Origin: DASRDE01 sp035652755
GTDB taxonomy: Bacteria > Vulcanimicrobiota > Vulcanimicrobiia > Vulcanimicrobiales > Vulcanimicrobiaceae
DNA length: 58,943 nt
Assembly: GCA_035652755.1 (NCBI GenBank)
Contig: DASRDE010000192.1
Location: 1-58,943 of the forward strand
Reading direction: 5' to 3'
Each line of letters starts with the position of its first letter. Position 1 is the stretch's first letter. Shown in pieces: positions 34,521-42,384 of this stretch. Position numbers and translations under genes: made by a program. The notes beneath the pieces were generated by a model. The model was not told the DNA's origin and made no database searches. It saw only the letters and a program-made list of their open reading frames with translations.

Positions 34521-34901
34521 TCATTGCGCGATCAATGCGTCATACGCTGCGGCGTCGAGCAGCGATGCCGATTCGGCCGGGGCTTGCAGTCGAATCTTGA
34601 ACATCCAGCCCCCGCCGTAAGGTTCGCGGTTGACCAGCGCGGGATCGTTGTCGAGCTCCGAGTTCACCTCGGTGATCTCGCCGCCGACGGGGCTGAAGAG
34701 ATCCGAGACCGCTTTAACGGACTCGACGACGCCGACCGCTCCGGCTTGCTCGACCTGCGCGCCCACCTTCGGAAGCTCGACGTACACGATGTCTCCCAGC
34801 GAGTTTTGCGCATAGTCGGTAATGCCGACCGTCGCGACGTCGCCGTCGACCTTTACCCATTCGTGGTCTTTGCTGTAGAGCAACTCTGCCGGCTGCGCCA
34901 A
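34521..34901 (-). CDS. gcvH: Glycine cleavage H protein (lipoyl carrier)
   Basis: 126 aa. YSKDHEWVKVDGDVATVGITDYAQNSLGDIVYVELP opens the lipoyl domain and the modified residue is Lys63 in VVESVKAVSD. GEITEVNSELDNDPALVNREPYGGGWMFKI closes it. TTG 34901 follows directly on the gcvT stop; GAGGAG nine bases upstream decides this start. Confidence 0.97.
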   Translation of the reverse strand: MAQPAELLYSKDHEWVKVDGDVATVGITDYAQNSLGDIVYVELPKVGAQVEQAGAVGVVESVKAVSDLFSPVGGEITEVNSELDNDPALVNREPYGGGWMFKIRLQAPAESASLLDAAAYDALIAQ

Positions 34902-36011
34902 TTACTGACTCCTCTTGTAAAAAGGTAGGGGAACGACCGCGGCACCGTATGCGGTTCCGCGAATATGGACCACGACGGGCGTGCCGGGAGATGCGGCTTC
35001 TTTTTCCAGCAAAGCGGTCGCGATGCTCTTGTTCCCGACGGAGGGTGCTACGGAGCCGCTGCGTATTTCGCCTGCGCGCCGATCGCCCAGGAAAACGGCA
35101 TATCCTTCGCGTGCCGGAGCGCGCCCGTCCATCACGATTCCCGCAATGCGCGGATAAGCGTCCTGGTTCTTCTGCTCTTCGAGCGCGGCTTTGCCGGTGA
35201 ACTCGGGTTTCGAAAACTTCACTGCCCAGGACAGGCCGGCTTGCAGCGGCGTGATCTCCTCGGTGAGCTCGTGGCCATAGAGCGGCATCCCGGCTTCCAG
35301 GCGCAGGACGTCGCGCGCTCCCAGGCCGGCGGGAATTAAACCCGCATCCGCGTTGTCGCGCAGCAGCTGCGTCCAAATCTCCGGGGCCGCATCGCCGTCG
35401 ACGAAGAGCTCGAAACCGTCCTCGCCGGTGTAGCCCGTGCGCGCGATGATCGCGCGCCGGCCGTACACCCGTCCTTCGCTGCAGAAATAGTATTTGAGGG
35501 ACGCCACGTCGACGTCGGTATGCGGGGCGAGCATCTCCACGGAGCGCGGGCCTTGGATCGCGATCAGCGCCGCGTCGCCGTGCAGGCTGGTCAGTTTTAC
35601 TCCCGAGCCCGCCAGATGTGCGTTCAAATGCGACCACATCTTTGCCGCGTTGCTCGCGTTGACGACGAGCAGCCAGCGATCGGCCAAGCGATAGAAGATC
35701 ACGTCGTCGAGCGCGCCGCCGCGTTCGTTCGTGAAGATGTTGTAGCGCGCTTGACCGCTCTTCATCGTTCCGACGGCATTGACCGTGAGCCGGTCCGCCC
35801 ACTCGGCAACTGCCTGGCCTTCCAGGATGAATTGTCCCATGTGCGAGAGATCGAACAGGCCGGCGCGCCGGCGTACTGCTTCGTGTTCTTGCAGAATACT
35901 GCCGTACTGCACCGGCATCTCGAAGCCGCCGAACGGAATCATCCGTCCCCCGCCGCGCAGGTGCTCGTCGTAGAGCGCGGTCCGCCTTGCCGCAGTTTGT
36001 TCCGTGGTCAT
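34902..36011 (-). CDS. gcvT: Aminomethyltransferase (glycine cleavage T protein)
   Basis: 369 aa. Transfers the methylene group from H-protein to tetrahydrofolate and releases ammonia. GGFEMPVQYGSILQEHEAVRRRAGLFDLSHMG, GQARYNIFTNERGGALDDVIFYRL, IAIQGPRSVEML, GYTGEDGFELFV and GLGARDVLRLEAGMPLYGHEL are all conserved. It heads the gcvT-H-PA-PB set; the start overlaps the thioesterase stop (ATGA). No glycine riboswitch is visible upstream, because another gene overlaps. Confidence 0.97.
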   Translation of the reverse strand: MTTEQTAARRTALYDEHLRGGGRMIPFGGFEMPVQYGSILQEHEAVRRRAGLFDLSHMGQFILEGQAVAEWADRLTVNAVGTMKSGQARYNIFTNERGGALDDVIFYRLADRWLLVVNASNAAKMWSHLNAHLAGSGVKLTSLHGDAALIAIQGPRSVEMLAPHTDVDVASLKYYFCSEGRVYGRRAIIARTGYTGEDGFELFVDGDAAPEIWTQLLRDNADAGLIPAGLGARDVLRLEAGMPLYGHELTEEITPLQAGLSWAVKFSKPEFTGKAALEEQKNQDAYPRIAGIVMDGRAPAREGYAVFLGDRRAGEIRSGSVAPSVGNKSIATALLEKEAASPGTPVVVHIRGTAYGAAVVPLPFYKRSQ

Positions 36012-36436
36012 CGCTTCTTGGGCTTTTCTTCGGGATACGAGTTGAGAAAGTTCAAGGTGGCATGCGCGACGAGCTTCGCGCCGCTGCGGACGTGCACTTC
36101 ACCGTAGACGATGCGGCGCCCAGCCTTGAGCACGGTCGCTTCGGCGACGAGGTCGTCGGGCGGGAGCGCGGGTGCCAAAAAGTTGCATTGCAGCGCTGCG
36201 GTCGTCGTATCTTGCTCGCGCCCGTAAATCGAGGCAAGCGCGACGTAAAAGCAGGTGTCGCACAGACTGACGATGGCTCCGCCGTGAACTGCCCCCGTGC
36301 CGTTCGAGATTTCCGAGCGATACGGCATGCGCATGACGGCGCGCCCGTCGCCCGCGCTGTCCAACTTTAAATCGAGCAGCTCGACGAAGTGCGACTTCTC
36401 CTTGTCCCAATTCCAACTCTGCGTCTTGCTCTGCAT
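36008..36436 (-). CDS. PaaI-type hotdog thioesterase
   Basis: 142 aa hotdog-fold protein. NGTGAVHGGAIVSLCDTCFYVAL is the active-site helix region (HGG with an Asp on the helix), followed by TTAALQCNFLAPALPPDDLVAEATVLKAGRRIVYGEVHVRSG. It hydrolyses acyl-CoA or aryl-CoA esters of unknown chain. Coupled to gcvT by ATGA and 35 bp downstream of a dienoyl-CoA reductase-like gene, so a role in acyl-CoA turnover is likely. Confidence 0.85.
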   Translation of the reverse strand: MQSKTQSWNWDKEKSHFVELLDLKLDSAGDGRAVMRMPYRSEISNGTGAVHGGAIVSLCDTCFYVALASIYGREQDTTTAALQCNFLAPALPPDDLVAEATVLKAGRRIVYGEVHVRSGAKLVAHATLNFLNSYPEEKPKKR

Positions 36437-36471
36437 GGCCGAATCAGTCTACCGCGCGCACCCGGCGGCGT

Positions 36472-37284
36472 CTATTGCTTTTGCCTCGCCTGCGCGGCCG
36501 CCGCGCGGTCGTATGCGGCGCGGAAGTTCAGCGTTCCGCCGCCCAGCCAATGAGCTCCGTCGACGGGCAGGGCCGCTCCGCTCACCCACTCGGCCTCGTC
36601 CGAGCAGATCCAAACGGCCGCGCGCGCAACGTCGGACGGCTCGCCCAAGCGCCCCAGCGGGACGTGCGCCTTCGCGGCCTCGTCGAGCTCGCCGACGCTC
36701 CACAAGTTCTTGTCCGTGCCTTCGGTGTGTATCGGACCCGGAGCGATCGCATTGACGCGAATGCCGAAGCGCCCCCATTCCGCCGCCAGCGTACGCGTCA
36801 TCGCCAGAACGCCCGCTTTTGCGCTGGCGGAGTGAACGGCGCCGGGTTCGCCGGTCCACGCGTACGCCGCGATGATGTTCAGAATGCAGCCGCGCCGTTT
36901 GTGCAGCTCTTCAAAGGCAAACCGCGAGCAGTGAAACGTGCCGCCCAGAACGATGTCCACCACTGCCTTGAAGCCGTTCGGCGAAAGCTGCTCCGACGGC
37001 ACGATGAAATTCCCGGCAGCGTTGTTGACCAGCACGTCCAGACCGCCGGTTCGCCGCGCGACTTCCGCGATGACTTCCTGCACGCGCGCGGGATCGCGAA
37101 CGTCGCAGCTCAGCCCGAACGCACGATCGGCGCCGATCGTTTGCACCGTCTCGTCGAGTGCTTCCTGACGGCGTCCGATGACGCAGACATGCGCGCCTTC
37201 GGCGGCAAAGGCCTGAGCCATCGCGCGGCCGAGACCGGAACCTCCGCCCGTGACGAGCACGGTGCGGCCGTTATAACGGCTCAA
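36472..37284 (-). CDS. SDR-family 2,4-dienoyl-CoA reductase-like protein
   Basis: 270 aa Rossmann-fold short-chain dehydrogenase. VTGGGSGLGRAMAQAFAAEGAHV is the NADP loop, VLVNNAAGNFIVP the conserved NNAAGNF seen in DECR proteins, and IAPGPIHTEGTDKN the end block. The usual catalytic Tyr of YxxxK is absent: the segment reads VHSASAKAG with Lys kept. This replacement is a known trait of peroxisomal/mitochondrial 2,4-dienoyl-CoA reductases, which supports that assignment. TTG start overlaps the speE stop (TTGA). Confidence 0.82.
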   Translation of the reverse strand: MSRYNGRTVLVTGGGSGLGRAMAQAFAAEGAHVCVIGRRQEALDETVQTIGADRAFGLSCDVRDPARVQEVIAEVARRTGGLDVLVNNAAGNFIVPSEQLSPNGFKAVVDIVLGGTFHCSRFAFEELHKRRGCILNIIAAYAWTGEPGAVHSASAKAGVLAMTRTLAAEWGRFGIRVNAIAPGPIHTEGTDKNLWSVGELDEAAKAHVPLGRLGEPSDVARAAVWICSDEAEWVSGAALPVDGAHWLGGGTLNFRAAYDRAAAAQARQKQ

Positions 37285-38168
37285 AACCGATCGCCCGACG
37301 CGGCGAGCTCCCGGCGCAGATAGAGCGGGAGCGCGAAGATTCGGCGGTGCGTAACCCCGTCGTAGAAGTAGTTCTCGCCGCGTAACCCGGCGCAGTACCG
37401 GTCGACCGCCGCTTCGTCCAACTCGGCCAAATCGACGCCGTCGCTGCAGGCGATAAAGGCCCAGTCGTTGTCGAACGCCGGCACGTGCGTGTAAAACGAC
37501 GCGACGTGGCGGTAGTAGTCGCGCAGCGTGCGCGCCATTTTCGCGTGCAGCGCCATATTGTGAAACCCGGCGGTGCTCGCCTGCAGCACGTAAACGCCGC
37601 CGTCCGCCAGCCGCGCTTTAATGTCGCGAAAGACCGCATCGCAGAACAGAGGATTGCTCGGCGAATCTTCCAGCGGTTCGGTCAGATCCGAGATGATGGC
37701 GCCGTACGTTCCCTTGTCGCGCGCGAGAAATTCCAGCGCGTCTCCGACGATGACGCGCGCGCGCGGGTCGTCGAACGCACCCTGCGACCACTCGGGCAAA
37801 AACTGCTTGGAGAGCTCGATGACGTCGCCGTCGATGTCCACCATGGTGCACCGCTCGACGTCGGGGCGCCGCAGCACTTCGCGCAGCGTGGCGCCTTCGC
37901 CGCCGCCCAGGATGAGGATCTGCGATCGGTCGCGCGCGGCGGCGAGCGCGGGATGCACCAGCGCTTCGTGATAGATCTTCTCGTCGCGCTCGGAGCTCTG
38001 CGTGTCGCCGTCCAGGATCAGCATCTTGCCGAGCACGGCGGTTTCGATCACGCCGATGCTCTGGTACCGGGTCTTCCCGGCATAGTACACGCGCTCGATG
38101 GCGTGATGATGCTGCTCCGTCGGAAAGAACTCTTCGACGTACCACTGCCAGCGCTCGGTTTTGGGCAT
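37281..38168 (-). CDS. speE: Polyamine aminopropyltransferase (spermidine synthase family)
   Basis: 295 aa. Transfers aminopropyl from decarboxylated SAM. SIGVIETAVLGKMLILDGDTQSSERDEKIYHEALVHPAL and ILGGGEGATLREVL (residues 86-99) are typical. At 161 the motif is DLTEPLED where spermidine synthases usually have DSTDP/DSSDP; the D-L-T/A-D/E-P form resembles thermophile and thermospermine/agmatine aminopropyltransferases. It therefore may use agmatine or make a different triamine or tetramine. With speD (40062-40475) and a SpeA-type decarboxylase in the window, a full pathway is plausible. Confidence 0.88.
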   Translation of the reverse strand: MPKTERWQWYVEEFFPTEQHHHAIERVYYAGKTRYQSIGVIETAVLGKMLILDGDTQSSERDEKIYHEALVHPALAAARDRSQILILGGGEGATLREVLRRPDVERCTMVDIDGDVIELSKQFLPEWSQGAFDDPRARVIVGDALEFLARDKGTYGAIISDLTEPLEDSPSNPLFCDAVFRDIKARLADGGVYVLQASTAGFHNMALHAKMARTLRDYYRHVASFYTHVPAFDNDWAFIACSDGVDLAELDEAAVDRYCAGLRGENYFYDGVTHRRIFALPLYLRRELAASGDRF

Positions 38169-38186
38169 GGGGCTGGCAGGTTCGCG

Positions 38187-39959
38187 TTAGTGCTCTGCGA
38201 GGCCCCCCGCCAAGCTGAAGCCGGAAACGGACTGCCGATCCGTGACGCTCACCGGCAAACCTGCACTCGGAACCGAACCGACCGATACGAAGGTGAATCC
38301 GCCGACGGGCGCCTGAACCGTCGACGACGATCCGTTGATGGGTACCGCGTACACGCCGCCGGGCGATTTGGACGCCCCGAATTGATCGGTGTACGTCTGC
38401 GTCAAGCCAAGGGAGCCGAAGGCGAAGCGCGACGAAGTCGGCTGCACGCCGAGCGTATCGGCGGCCATTGCCAGCGCGAAGTCGTCCAGCAGCGAACCCG
38501 CGCTTTCGCCCGTCACGTAGCCGAGATTCTGCTCGCCGACCGAACCGCTGGTTTCCATCGCGTGCGTGTAGCTGTCGCCGCCGAAACGATCGCGCAAGTA
38601 CCGCTGGAACAAATATGCGCCTCCGTAGCAGCCGCCGAAGCAGTTGTACTGCGGCGTTCCGCCGCCGCCGTACGAATAGCCGTCGATGCCGGTGAATGCA
38701 GTAATCGAGAAGTTGCCCGGCGCCGCCAAATACGCGGACGCGCGCGACATGGCGTCGTCGACGTCGAACTTGACGCCCTGCGCGCCGTAAAGGCGCTGCA
38801 CCGCCAGATCCTGCGCCAGCATCGAGAGGCCTTCGTTGATGTAGGCGGATTCGTTGCCGTTGAATCCGGGCGTGGACGCCCCCGCTGCCAGGATGGCATG
38901 GTTGACGAAGTTGATCAGATGCTGAAATTCGTGTGCCGTACCGCGCACGAGATCTTCCTGCAGCTCGTAGTTGCCGCCTTGCGAGTCGAACCAGCCGACG
39001 AAAATGAACGGCGCTTGGTTCGATTGGTAGTTGGTGCCGTTACCGTTCAAGCAGTTGAGCGCGGACTGGTTCATCAAATTCGCGCCGCTGAAATAGCCGC
39101 CGTAACCGCCCAGGTCGTTCGGGTTGACCACCATGACGTTGATGCGGCGGTCCGCTGGCTCGTCGATGTACGCCGGTCCCGAGCCCGTCACGCCGCCGGA
39201 GCTGTCGCATGTCTGATAATTGGCTTGGAGTCCCGGAGCCGACGCCGGATAGTCCGGAGATGCGAAATGCTGCGTGTCGGAAGCGTACGCGTTTTCGAAG
39301 TCGGCCGCGATCTGCGCCGCGCCCGCTTGCGCATCGGTATGCAGCAGGGTGTCGTCGAGCCAAATATTGCCGTGCGCCGTTTGCGCAACCAGTGTCGACG
39401 GGACCTGCGAGCTGTACGTCGTGTTCGCGCCTTGCTGCACCCAGATGTCGGCCGTCGATCCGACGACCGGCTGCTGCGGAAGCGTGCCGCTCATCGTGTG
39501 GACGCGGCCCATGGGACGCGAGCCGTACACGGCATGCTGCGACAACTTGTTCAGCAGTTCGCTGTCGTCGGCTGCAAAGGCTTCGCCATGAACGACGCGC
39601 GGGGCGGCGACGCTGCGGCGCGTACTCCACGCAAAGCGCGAGCTGCCGGACGAACCCGCCGTACTGACGTTCAAGGAGTCAAGTGAAAACGACTTGCCGG
39701 ATTGCGATGCCGAGGACATCACGGCGACGATCGCGTTTTGCGAGCCGCCCGCGATGCTGCCGCTGCTGGTCAGCGGGCCGTTGCTTTGGAGATATCCGAC
39801 GGGTCCGCCGGTGATTTGCGGCTGCGACGTTGCTCGCGGCGGGAGCGGACCGCTAAGCGATTGCGGCGAACCGGCGCCGCCGCCCCCTCCACACCCTGCG
39901 AGTACTGCCGCAGCACAAAGAGCGATGACCGTTCCGAGCGCAGATGTTGCAGACTTCAC
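38187..39959 (-). CDS. Secreted lipoprotein metallopeptidase, M30-like (HEFQH)
   Basis: 590 aa, GTG start. Lipobox LAGC (Cys23) then a Gly run. The zinc site is HEFQH at 343-347 with Glu376 in YINEGLSM as the likely third ligand, as in the M30 hyicolysin-like family. The first 170 residues after the lipobox are a Ser/Gly-rich stalk; the C-terminal part has an aromatic FGGCYGGAYLFQRYL segment, and a beta domain. Probably a surface or periplasmic protease. It lies downstream of the speD terminator and so likely has its own promoter in 39960-40012. Confidence 0.8.
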   Translation of the reverse strand: MKSATSALGTVIALCAAAVLAGCGGGGGAGSPQSLSGPLPPRATSQPQITGGPVGYLQSNGPLTSSGSIAGGSQNAIVAVMSSASQSGKSFSLDSLNVSTAGSSGSSRFAWSTRRSVAAPRVVHGEAFAADDSELLNKLSQHAVYGSRPMGRVHTMSGTLPQQPVVGSTADIWVQQGANTTYSSQVPSTLVAQTAHGNIWLDDTLLHTDAQAGAAQIAADFENAYASDTQHFASPDYPASAPGLQANYQTCDSSGGVTGSGPAYIDEPADRRINVMVVNPNDLGGYGGYFSGANLMNQSALNCLNGNGTNYQSNQAPFIFVGWFDSQGGNYELQEDLVRGTAHEFQHLINFVNHAILAAGASTPGFNGNESAYINEGLSMLAQDLAVQRLYGAQGVKFDVDDAMSRASAYLAAPGNFSITAFTGIDGYSYGGGGTPQYNCFGGCYGGAYLFQRYLRDRFGGDSYTHAMETSGSVGEQNLGYVTGESAGSLLDDFALAMAADTLGVQPTSSRFAFGSLGLTQTYTDQFGASKSPGGVYAVPINGSSSTVQAPVGGFTFVSVGSVPSAGLPVSVTDRQSVSGFSLAGGLAEH

Positions 39960-40012
39960 AGACTCTGTATCGTCTGCTCGATTGGATCGGAGCGGCCGTT
40001 TTACCGAAATAA

Positions 40013-40038
40013 AACAGCGCGTTTGTTGACGCGCTGTT
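40013..40038 (-). terminator. Rho-independent terminator of speD
   Basis: A perfect 9-bp stem AACAGCGCG...CGCGCTGTT with an 8-nt loop lies 24 bp beyond the speD stop on the minus strand. It is followed by TTTTATTTC in that direction. Stem strength and the T tract make a convincing intrinsic terminator. It isolates speD from the protease gene. Confidence 0.8.
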
Positions 40039-40061
40039 AACGGTGGTTCTCGAGAAGATCT

Positions 40062-40475
40062 TTACGCCGTTTTCGGTCTGCCCGCTGACTCGGTCGCCGT
40101 CACGACGTGCGTATACGTTCCATTGCTCGCCTCGATCCCGCGCTTGAATTCGGTCGTGAGCATGTTGCGCGCCGAGAGGCTCGTGGCGGCATGCTCGCAT
40201 GCCTTCCAGGGATCGGTATGGTCGCCGCACGTGTAAAAATCCATGGCGGCGTAGCCCTTTTCGGGCCACGTGTGTATCGACAGATGCGACTCTGCCAGGA
40301 TGACCGTTCCCGACACGCCCTGGGGCTCGAAACGGTGAAAGGCGCTCTCCATAATCGTCGCGTTCGCCACCTCGGCGGCGCGAATCATCATGGCATGGAC
40401 GTTGTCGACGTCCGTGAGGGCCTCCGGGTCACACCCCGACAGTTCGCACACGATGTGCGTACCGAGTGCCTTCAA
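40062..40475 (-). CDS. speD: S-adenosylmethionine decarboxylase proenzyme (class 1B)
   Basis: 137 aa from TTG 40475 (read as MKALGTHIVCEL), chosen over an ATG at 40511 because AGGAG lies 9 bases upstream and the family starts this way. Self-cleaves at Glu62-Ser63 in AESHLSIHTWPE to make the pyruvoyl group; His68 and Cys83 (YTCGD) match the processing and catalytic residues of the Thermotoga enzyme by position. Decarboxylated SAM is the aminopropyl donor for SpeE. A long leader (see next entries) precedes it. Confidence 0.95.
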   Translation of the reverse strand: MKALGTHIVCELSGCDPEALTDVDNVHAMMIRAAEVANATIMESAFHRFEPQGVSGTVILAESHLSIHTWPEKGYAAMDFYTCGDHTDPWKACEHAATSLSARNMLTTEFKRGIEASNGTYTHVVTATESAGRPKTA

Positions 40476-40726
40476 TTCTTTTTCTCTCCTCGACCTTGGG
40501 GGAAATCCCACCTCCGGACTACGTCGGCTGGCGCCTGCAGTGCAGTCACGTCCCCGACCTATCGGCGAACTCTTGCCGGCGCTTTTCGGTGCGCGAGCGT
40601 TTCGCCGCGATGGCGCGTAGGGCGCGCCTGCCCCTCACCGTGGTTCCCGCTGCTCGGTTCCCTCGCCGTGGGCCTGGCTGCACGAAGGGCAGACGGCCTT
40701 GACCGGCTCGGGTCTCGAAGGGACCG
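40476..40726 (-). promoter_or_regulatory. Long structured 5' leader of speD, candidate regulatory RNA
   Basis: Between the predicted transcription start (about 40726) and the speD start codon lie some 250 nt without an ORF I would support. It is very GC-rich with several short hairpins: GGCGCG-TAGGG-CGCGCC (40612-40628), CCGA-CCTA-TCGG near 40557-40568, a CTGCA-C-TGCAG and a GGTC-N7-GACC near the 5' end. Just before the ribosome binding site GGGAttTCCC could pair. I compared it by eye with SAM-I, RNase P, SRP, 6S and tmRNA signatures and none fit. A polyamine- or SAM-responsive leader is inferred only from the gene. Confidence 0.4.
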
Positions 40727-40732
40727 GCGACT

Positions 40733-40761
40733 ATGATAGCCCCTCAGACCCCCCCTGTAAA
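40733..40761 (-). promoter_or_regulatory. speD promoter
   Basis: On the minus strand TTTACA (40756-40761) and TATCAT (40733-40738) are separated by 17 bp. Both are close to sigma-70-type consensus and stand out in this GC-rich sequence. The next start codon on the strand is speD at 40475, about 250 nt downstream. Confidence 0.65.
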
Positions 40762-40819
40762 GGCACGGAGAAGGAAATTTTCCTCGCGGCGCACCTGGAC
40801 GTCCCTCGCGGGGGTTCTA

Positions 40820-40854
40820 GATAGTGAAGATAGAACTTAACTATCTTGACTATC
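40820..40854. promoter_or_regulatory. 35-bp dyad operator upstream of sufB
   Basis: GATAGTGAAGATAG (40820-40833), centre AACTTAA, then CTATCTTGACTATC (40841-40854). The arms are inverted with 13 of 14 matches. The right arm contains a -35-like TTGACT. This is the size and symmetry of a dimer or tetramer regulator site; an Fe-S sensing Rrf2 protein (IscR or SufR-like) would be the natural candidate for sufB, but the exact site matches no consensus I know. No regulator gene is adjacent. Confidence 0.7.
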
Positions 40855-40874
40855 GTACCGGCCCGGCGTAGCCT
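40846..40874 (+). promoter_or_regulatory. Candidate sufB-selD promoter
   Basis: TTGACT (40846-40851), 17-bp spacer, TAGCCT (40869-40874). The -35 lies inside the right arm of the dyad, so a bound regulator would block RNA polymerase. The leader to the sufB ATG would be about 70 nt. Confidence 0.5.
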
Positions 40875-40952
40875 GAAACGAGGCCGAGCCCCGCCGGCGG
40901 CGGGGTAAACCGCGATAGAGCTGCTAGATAAGGAAGAGCAAACCGCGCGAAC

Positions 40953-42365
40953 ATGGCAACCGAACTGAAGACCTCTCCGCTGCCGGAGGACTACCGGCAC
41001 GGCTTCCACGATCCGGAAAACTACGTCTTCAAGTCCGAAAAGGGCCTGACGCGGGGGATCGTCGAGCGCATCAGTGCGATGAAGGACGAGCCCCAGTGGA
41101 TGCGCGACTTCCGCTTGCGCGCGCTGGAGATCTTTCAGAGTAAGCCCATGCCCGCCTGGGGCGATACGGCGCTGCTCTCCGAGATCGATTTTGCGAACAT
41201 TCACTATTTCGTGAAGTCGACCGACAAGACGGAGCGCTCGTGGGACGACGTTCCCGACGACATCAAGCGCACGTTCGACCGTCTTGGCATCCCGGAAGCG
41301 GAGCGGAAGTTCCTGGCCGGCGTTTCGGCGCAGTACGAATCCGAGGTCGTGTATCACAGCATCAGCACGGAGCTGGACAAGCTCGGCGTGCTGTTCTGCG
41401 ACATGGACACCGCCGTCAAGCTGCATCCCGAGATCGTGCAGAAATATTTCTCGACGATCATTCCCGCCGCCGACAACAAATTTGCCGCGCTCAACTCTGC
41501 GGTGTGGTCGGGCGGTTCTTTCGTTTACGTGCCGCCGGGCGTCGAAGTGAAGATGCCGCTCCAGGCCTACTTCCGCATCAACGCGGAAAACATGGGCCAG
41601 TTCGAACGCACGCTCATCATCGCCGACAAGGGGTCGAAGGTCCATTACATCGAGGGATGCACGGCGCCCAAGTTCTCGACCAGTTCGCTGCACAGCGCGG
41701 TCGTCGAACTCATCGCGCTCGAAGGCGCGTCGATCCGCTACACGACGATTCAAAACTGGTACCGGAACATTTTTAACCTGGTGACAAAGCGCGCATATGC
41801 GCACAAAAATGCGACCGTCGAATGGGTCGACGGCAACATCGGCTCGCGGCTTACGATGAAATACCCGGCGATTTATCTGATGGGTGAGGGCGCGCGCGGC
41901 GAGATTCTCTCGATGGCGTTCGCGGGCGAAGGCCAGCACCAGGATGCGGGGGCGAAGGTCATTCACGCCGCGCCCAACACGACCTCGATGGTCACGAACA
42001 AGTCGGTCACCGCGCACGGCGGCAAGACCACCTATCGCGGCCTGGTGGAAATTCACCCGGGAGCGACCGGCGCCAAGACGCGCGTCAAATGCGACGCCCT
42101 CATCATGGACGAGGAGTCTTCGAGCGACACCAAGCCGACGATGAAGATTCACGAACAGCGCTCGACGGTCGAGCACGAAGCCAGCGTGAGCAAGATCGGC
42201 GAGGAGCAGCTCTTTTATGCCATGAGCCGCGGCCTCTCGGAGGCCGACGCCACCGCGATGATCGTCAACGGCTTCTTCGACTTCTTCGTCAAGGAGCTGC
42301 CGATGGAGTACGCCGTCGAACTCAACCGCTTGGTCAAGATGGAAATGGAAGGCGCCGTCGGCTAA
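40953..42365 (+). CDS. sufB: Fe-S cluster scaffold protein SufB
   Basis: 470 aa. YRHGFHDPENYVFKSEKGLTRGIVERIS at the N-terminus, KTERSWDDVPDDIKRTFDRLGIPEAE, VYVPPGVEVKMPLQAYFRIN, KVHYIEGCTAP, and the C-terminal beta-helix with VKCDALIMDEESSSDTKP (conserved Cys) and SKIGEEQLFYAMSRGLSEADATAMIVNGFF. It normally works in a SufBCD complex, but no sufC, sufD, sufS or sufU is adjacent here. It is followed after 19 bp by selD. Spacing of the AGGAAG element to ATG 40953 is long (16 nt). Confidence 0.97.
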   Translation: MATELKTSPLPEDYRHGFHDPENYVFKSEKGLTRGIVERISAMKDEPQWMRDFRLRALEIFQSKPMPAWGDTALLSEIDFANIHYFVKSTDKTERSWDDVPDDIKRTFDRLGIPEAERKFLAGVSAQYESEVVYHSISTELDKLGVLFCDMDTAVKLHPEIVQKYFSTIIPAADNKFAALNSAVWSGGSFVYVPPGVEVKMPLQAYFRINAENMGQFERTLIIADKGSKVHYIEGCTAPKFSTSSLHSAVVELIALEGASIRYTTIQNWYRNIFNLVTKRAYAHKNATVEWVDGNIGSRLTMKYPAIYLMGEGARGEILSMAFAGEGQHQDAGAKVIHAAPNTTSMVTNKSVTAHGGKTTYRGLVEIHPGATGAKTRVKCDALIMDEESSSDTKPTMKIHEQRSTVEHEASVSKIGEEQLFYAMSRGLSEADATAMIVNGFFDFFVKELPMEYAVELNRLVKMEMEGAVG

Positions 42366-42384
42366 CGTTGAAGTAGCCACGGCG

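Noticed and set aside
40476..40726. speD leader as RNase P RNA, SRP RNA, 6S RNA, tmRNA or SAM-I riboswitch
   Set aside because: Conserved core sequences of each are missing when read on both strands.
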